From contig CAYXVG010000117.1 of the NCBI GenBank assembly GCA_964468205.1, positions 1-10,547 of the forward strand: a DNA stretch of 10,547 nt, given 5' to 3'. The DNA comes from CAWELS01 sp964468205. GTDB taxonomy: Bacteria; Acidobacteriota; Terriglobia; Bryobacterales; Bryobacteraceae. A program made the position numbers and the translations under genes. The notes under the pieces are model-generated. The model did not search any database and had not been told where the DNA came from. It saw only the letters and a list, made by a program, of their open reading frames with translations. Shown here in pieces: positions 7,630 through 10,547 of this stretch; position 1 is the first letter of the stretch; the number at the start of each line of letters is the position of its first letter.

Positions 7630-7635
7630 ATGATA
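7630..7635 (-). promoter_or_regulatory. Possible -10 element (TATCAT) for a leaderless start
   Basis: On the minus strand TATCAT fits TANNNT and is 6 nt from the ATG at 7623, the spacing seen for leaderless transcripts. No ribosome binding site is present between them. No convincing -35 box is seen, so this is tentative. Confidence 0.3.
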
Positions 7636-7762
7636 TCCCAGCGCGGTAAGGCGCAATTGACAGGCGTGTGGCATTCGCCCGTCAGCCGCGATGCCTACGG
7701 ACCTGATTCCGCGAGGTTTAGCCAGCCGGCCAAGAATGCGCGGATGTGGCCGTTTCGGTTGT

Positions 7763-7902
7763 GACCGGTTTGTTCGTGAGATGGGGAGGGCGCAGGGGAC
7801 CGGTTTCCTGGTGCGAGAGTGAGGGCGCAGGGGACCGGTTTGTTCGTGAGATGGGGAGGGCGCAGGCGGCCGGTTTCCTGGTGCGAGAGTGAGGGCGCAG
7901 GG
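7763..7902. repeat. 35-bp tandem repeat, four units in an A-B-A-B pattern
   Basis: Units begin at 7763, 7798, 7833 and 7868, exactly 35 bp apart, and a further partial start occurs at 7903. Each unit has a constant 5' block GACCGGTTT and a constant 3' block GAGGGCGCAGGG around a 14-nt core. Units 1 and 3 carry core GTTCGTGAGATGGG; units 2 and 4 carry CCTGGTGCGAGAGT. Small differences occur, such as GGCCGG at the start of unit 4. The array is therefore also a 70-bp higher-order repeat. It is non-coding by all other signs. Confidence 0.92.
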
Positions 7903-7920
7903 GACTGCGCCCACGGGCGC

Positions 7921-7936
7921 CGGCCCGGCCGGGCCG
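7921..7936. terminator. 16-bp perfect palindrome after the TIM-barrel stop
   Basis: CGGCCCGGCCGGGCCG reads the same on both strands and directly abuts the stop codon at 7937-7939. Next to it, GCGCCC-AC-GGGCGC at 7908-7921 forms a second inverted repeat. They may form a stem-loop ending the TIM-barrel transcript, though no T-tract follows. Confidence 0.4.
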
Positions 7937-8782
7937 CTATGCGCGCATCTTTTTGTAGTTGGCGAGGCAGCGCTTGACGGTTTCGAATGGGGGAAGATCG
8001 CTGCCTTCCTGCTCGATGAGGTAGTGTTTGACGCCACCGGTTTGTTCGGCGGCGGCGAAGATCTTTTGCCAGGGGGCGTCGCCGTCGCCGAATAGGACTT
8101 TGTAGCCTTTCTCGCCGGAGGACCAGTCCTTCAGGTGGATGGACTGGATGCGGCCGGGGTTGCGGCTGATCCACTCCACGGGGTCGTTGCCCGAATGAAC
8201 GCAGGTGCCGACGTCGAGTTGGAGGACGACGTCCTTGCCGGTTTCCGAGGCGAGGATGTCGATGGGGCGCTTGCCTTGGAGGGGCTGGAATTCGGTCTGG
8301 TGGTTATGGAACCCGGCCTTCAAGCCGGCGGACCGCATTTTCTCCGCGCCGGCATTGAGCTTTTCGGCGACAGCTTTCCAACCGTCGAGGTCCGAGACGC
8401 GGCCGGCGCTGGCCATGACGACGAACTCCGAGCCGAGGATTTTGTTCAGCTCGATGGCCTTTTCCACGTTTTCGGGATCGAATACGGTGTTGCGGTTGTG
8501 GGTGGAGAGGCAGCGGATGCCGAGGCCGTCGAGGAGTTTGCGCATCTCCTTGGCTTCGGCGGGGGTCCAGGAGAAATACGGGGCGAAGAATTCGACACCG
8601 TCATAGCCCATGGCGGCGACGGCCTTCACCGTGCCTTGCGGATCTTCGGCGAGTTCCTTTCGGACGGAGAAAAGCTCCAGTCCAACGGGGATCTTGCCGG
8701 CGGCAAGAGTCCGGGCGGCGAAAGGCGTACCGGCCGCGGCGGCGAGGAAAGAGCGGCGGGAAAAGCTATTGGTTCGCATCAT
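7937..8782 (-). CDS. Tat-exported sugar isomerase/epimerase-like TIM barrel
   Basis: 281 residues of the xylose-isomerase-like TIM-barrel family (AP endonuclease 2 fold, PF01261). The N-terminus carries a twin-arginine signal, SRRSFLAAAAG with Arg9-Arg10, so the folded protein is probably exported to the periplasm. Expected metal and active-site positions are present: Glu64 in GVEFF, His95, the FHNHQTEF block (158-165), Asp190 in LQLDVGT, His216 in SIHLKDW and Glu257 in LIEQEG. Relatives isomerise or epimerise sugars or polyols with a divalent metal; exported ones in Acidobacteriota are usually of unknown substrate. The start codon is one of two adjacent ATGs (8782 or 8779). There is no Shine-Dalgarno sequence; TATTCT on the minus strand (8793-8798) ends 10 nt before the ATG and may be the -10 of a nearly leaderless message. 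Upstream lies the repeat array of the sulfatase gene. Confidence 0.9.
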   Translation of the reverse strand: MMRTNSFSRRSFLAAAAGTPFAARTLAAGKIPVGLELFSVRKELAEDPQGTVKAVAAMGYDGVEFFAPYFSWTPAEAKEMRKLLDGLGIRCLSTHNRNTVFDPENVEKAIELNKILGSEFVVMASAGRVSDLDGWKAVAEKLNAGAEKMRSAGLKAGFHNHQTEFQPLQGKRPIDILASETGKDVVLQLDVGTCVHSGNDPVEWISRNPGRIQSIHLKDWSSGEKGYKVLFGDGDAPWQKIFAAAEQTGGVKHYLIEQEGSDLPPFETVKRCLANYKKMRA

Positions 8783-9084
8783 GTCTACTGTCAGAATACA
8801 CTTCCGGGGGCGGGTTCCGCCGCTCCGGGAGCGGCGCCGGCTATTCGTGCGGGAGTTGGGCTCCGACGCGGGACCGCCGGGCGTGGAGGCGGCGGCGCCG
8901 GCTATTCGTGCGGGAGTTGGGCTTCGACGCGGGACCGCCAGGCGTGGAGGCGGCGGTGCAGGCTACTCGTGCGGGAGTTGGGCTTCGCCGCGGGACCGCC
9001 AGGCGTGGAGGCGGCGGTGCAGGCTACTCGTGCGGGAGTTGGGCTCCGACGCGGGACCGCCGGGCGTGAAGGCGGCGGCGTGGG
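8783..9084. other. 302-base intergenic region filled by repeats
   Basis: Between the sulfatase stop and the TIM-barrel start almost everything is occupied: the 61-bp array from about 8831 to the sulfatase stop, an inverted repeat at 8818-8836, and the possible TATTCT -10 of the TIM-barrel gene at 8793-8798. No extra gene is supported here. Confidence 0.7.
8818..8836. terminator. Inverted repeat at the distal end of the 61-bp array
   Basis: CGCCGCTCC and GGAGCGGCG flank a single G, so a hairpin with about seven stem pairs and a small loop can form. It lies downstream of the sulfatase and its repeat array and before the next gene on the same strand, as expected for a transcription stop. It lacks a U-run. 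Confidence 0.4.
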
Positions 9085-9138
9085 CTACTCGTGCGGGAGT
9101 TGGGCTTCGACGCGGGACCGCCAGGCGTGGAGGCGGCG
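8831..9138. repeat. 61-bp tandem repeat derived from the sulfatase 3' end
   Basis: The sequence GTGCGGGAGTTGGGCT recurs at 8847, 8908, 8969, 9030 and 9091, each exactly 61 bp apart. The copy at 9091-9138 is the true end of the sulfatase coding region (residues LHAWRSRVEAQLPHE); the other four lie downstream on the minus strand. Each copy keeps the CAC-GAR-TAG end including the stop codon. Because 61 is not a multiple of three, successive copies fall in different frames, and the extra copies are not translated as part of the sulfatase. Confidence 0.93.
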
Positions 9139-10479
9139 GCGGAGGTCTTCGGCGCGCCGGCGATCCTGTGTAGCAAGGTTGTTCTGCTCGCCTTCGTCCT
9201 GGGAAAGGTCGTACAGCTCGAGCCGGCCGTCCTCGAAGTATTCGAGGAGCTTCCAGCGGCGGGCGCGCATGGAACTGACCGGGGTGGTGGTGGCGTAGTA
9301 GTGAGGGTAATGGAAGTAGAGTTCGTCGCGGCCGAGTTGCGCGGCGGCGCCACGGAGCAGCGGAGCCAAGCTTAGGCCGTCGACGTTGGTGTTGTGGGCC
9401 GCATCGCCGGCGAGGCCGGTGATTTCGAGCAAGGTCGGGTAGAGGTCGATGGTCGAAACCGGCTCAGCGAGGACGACGCCGGGCTTCGTCACGCCCGGCC
9501 AGCGGATGATGAGGGGAATCCGCACACCGCCCTCATAGAGCGAGCCCTTGCCCGAGCGAAGCGGGTGGTTATCGGTGACGGGGAGGCCATCGAAGTTGTT
9601 GATGTAGCCGCCGTTGTCCGACGCGAAGATCACGAGCGTTTCGCCGGCGATTCCGGCTTGCTCGATTTTCCCAAGGATGCGCCCGACGTTCTCATCCAGG
9701 CTATGCACCATGGCGGCATAGTGAGCGTTTTTGTGATGGAGGTCCGGGGTGATCTTTTTCCGATAGCGCTCCGCGACATCCGGCTTGCCTTCAATCGGCG
9801 TGTGAACGGTGTGATACCAGAGGCTCAGAAAGAAGGGGCGCCGGCCGGCCTCCTCGATCACGGTGATCGCCTCATCTGTCAGCCGATCCGTGAGGTATTC
9901 GCCGCCGTCTCCCCAATGCAGGCCCGGCACGTACCGCGGCCAATGGTCAAAGTGCCTGGTTCCGCGATAGGGGTAGAAAAAGCTCTGCGGCGCGCCCCAG
10001 TGGGTACCGCCGATGTTGATATCAAAGCCCTGCACTTCCGGGTAGTAATCGGAATTGCCGAGGTGCCACTTTCCGATGTGCGCGGTGACGTAGCCGGCAT
10101 CATGGAGAACTTCAGCGATGGTGACTTCCTCGAGCGGAAGGTCGGGGCGCGAGAAAGCGTGGACGAGTTTGCGCCGCGGCGGATTGCCGCGGGCGCCCTC
10201 GCTCCAGATGGTCATCTGGAGACGCGCGGGGTACTTGCCGGTAAGGATGGAGGCGCGGGTGGGCGTACAGACCGGAGACGCGGCGTAGGCGTTGGTGAAG
10301 CGGACGGCGCCGGCGGCGAAGCGGTCGAGATTCGGGGTGTCGTGCAGATCAGACCCGTAGAGTGCGAGGTCGGCCCAGCCGAGGTCGTCGGCGAGGATGA
10401 GGACTATGTTGGGGGATGCGCCGGCGTGGGCGGCGAGGGCGCAGTAGAGGGTAAGGGTCAGTCCGATGAAGAAACGCAT
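9085..10479 (-). CDS. Secreted type I (arylsulfatase family) sulfatase
   Basis: 464 residues with a signal peptide (MRFFIGLTLTLYCALAAHAG). It hydrolyses sulfate esters, probably on sugars or polysaccharides; the exact substrate is not readable. The active site is intact: the calcium-binding Asp31-Asp32 in LADDLGW, the formylglycine motif C-T-P-T-R with Cys71 and Arg75, Lys137 and His139 in GKWHLG, His223/His226 in WYHTVHTP, Asp288-Asn289 in ASDNGG and Lys311 in RSGKGSLYEGG. Cys71 would need oxidation by a formylglycine-generating enzyme, which is not in this window. The length is normal for the family and the C-terminal subdomain is present (ELYDLSQDEGEQNNLA), so the protein looks complete up to its stop at 9085-9087. 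Its last 15 or so codons are repeated four times downstream. Confidence 0.95.
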   Translation of the reverse strand: MRFFIGLTLTLYCALAAHAGASPNIVLILADDLGWADLALYGSDLHDTPNLDRFAAGAVRFTNAYAASPVCTPTRASILTGKYPARLQMTIWSEGARGNPPRRKLVHAFSRPDLPLEEVTIAEVLHDAGYVTAHIGKWHLGNSDYYPEVQGFDINIGGTHWGAPQSFFYPYRGTRHFDHWPRYVPGLHWGDGGEYLTDRLTDEAITVIEEAGRRPFFLSLWYHTVHTPIEGKPDVAERYRKKITPDLHHKNAHYAAMVHSLDENVGRILGKIEQAGIAGETLVIFASDNGGYINNFDGLPVTDNHPLRSGKGSLYEGGVRIPLIIRWPGVTKPGVVLAEPVSTIDLYPTLLEITGLAGDAAHNTNVDGLSLAPLLRGAAAQLGRDELYFHYPHYYATTTPVSSMRARRWKLLEYFEDGRLELYDLSQDEGEQNNLATQDRRRAEDLRRRLHAWRSRVEAQLPHE

Positions 10480-10484
10480 GTCAT

Positions 10485-10490
10485 CCTCCT
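10485..10490 (-). promoter_or_regulatory. Strong ribosome binding site AGGAGG
   Basis: AGGAGG on the minus strand is 5 nt before the ATG at 10479. It is the best Shine-Dalgarno sequence in the window and fixes the sulfatase start. The remaining bases to 10547 show no clear promoter. Confidence 0.75.
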
Positions 10491-10547
10491 GGGTTGATCG
10501 GCTTCACGATAGCACTGTTGGGGAGGATTGTGAGCCGCGGAAGAACG

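Larger units (their letters stand above)
7624..7936. other. 313-base intergenic region with tandem repeat and palindrome
   Basis: This gap lies between the 3' end of the TIM-barrel gene and the start of the DUF1080 gene. It holds the 35-bp array (7763-7902), a GC-rich perfect palindrome next to the TIM-barrel stop, and the putative -10 next to the DUF1080 start. The remaining part, about 7636-7762, shows nothing I can name. Confidence 0.6.

Noticed and set aside
7763..7902. CRISPR array
   Set aside because: The variable cores are only 14 nt and recur in alternation, and no cas genes are present.
7624..8037. N-terminal extension of the DUF1080 protein through the 35-bp repeats
   Set aside because: The added residues are translated repeat, they would hide the signal peptide, and they overlap the TIM-barrel gene.
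8135..9298. Long plus-strand frame of 387 codons across the TIM-barrel gene and the 61-bp array
   Set aside because: Antisense to two firmly identified genes, and its C-terminal part is only the translated repeat.
9394..10497. Long plus-strand frame of 367 codons
   Set aside because: Antisense to the sulfatase gene, which has all active-site motifs.

Overview
This is a high-GC bacterial chromosome segment (GC-rich by eye, not computed) with eight recognisable protein-coding genes and no RNA genes, insertion sequences, phage genes or CRISPR. The gene mix suggests Acidobacteriota, most likely a Bryobacterales/Solibacter-type soil bacterium: a PmoA-like/DUF6807 lipoprotein, a DUF1080 (3-keto-disaccharide hydrolase type) protein, a Tat-exported sugar isomerase-like TIM barrel, an arylsulfatase-type sulfatase, and a large M14 peptidase with a glutamine-amidotransferase-like tail. 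This is inference from gene families; Planctomycetota or Verrucomicrobiota remain possible.

Layout, left to right. (1) Positions 1-1286, minus: a PmoA-like lipoprotein, open at the left edge of the window, whose C-terminus runs into an in-frame 24-bp tandem repeat. (2) 1469-2596, plus: a secreted protein of unknown function. (3) 2605-3501, minus: a DapA/NAL-superfamily aldolase with the Schiff-base lysine but without the usual catalytic tyrosine; it converges on gene 2 with 8 bp between the stops. (4) 3679-6078, plus: a secreted M14 metallopeptidase. (5) 6059-6988, minus: a histone-deacetylase-family amidohydrolase whose 3' end overlaps that of gene 4 by 20 bp. (6) 6994-7623, minus: a secreted DUF1080 protein just 5 bp upstream of gene 5, probably co-transcribed with it. 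(7) 7937-8782, minus: a Tat-exported xylose-isomerase-like TIM barrel. (8) 9085-10479, minus: a secreted type I sulfatase with a complete active site.

The genes fit a free-living degrader of complex organic matter. The sulfatase could remove sulfate esters, DUF1080, TIM-barrel and PmoA-like proteins are associated with (modified) sugar breakdown in such genomes, and the M14 peptidase would act on exported peptides. Apart from the gene 6/gene 5 pair they do not form one operon.

The most unusual structure is repetitive. Three unrelated tandem arrays (24-bp, 35-bp and 61-bp periods) each lie at or just past the 3' end of a minus-strand gene. The 61-bp array is a serial duplication of the last 15 codons or so of the sulfatase including its stop codon. 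The 35-bp array alternates two 14-nt cores between constant flanks. The 24-bp array is translated as an eight-residue repeat. I see no clear new defence or mobile system; the repeats, the odd aldolase and the unknown secreted protein are the items that merit follow-up.
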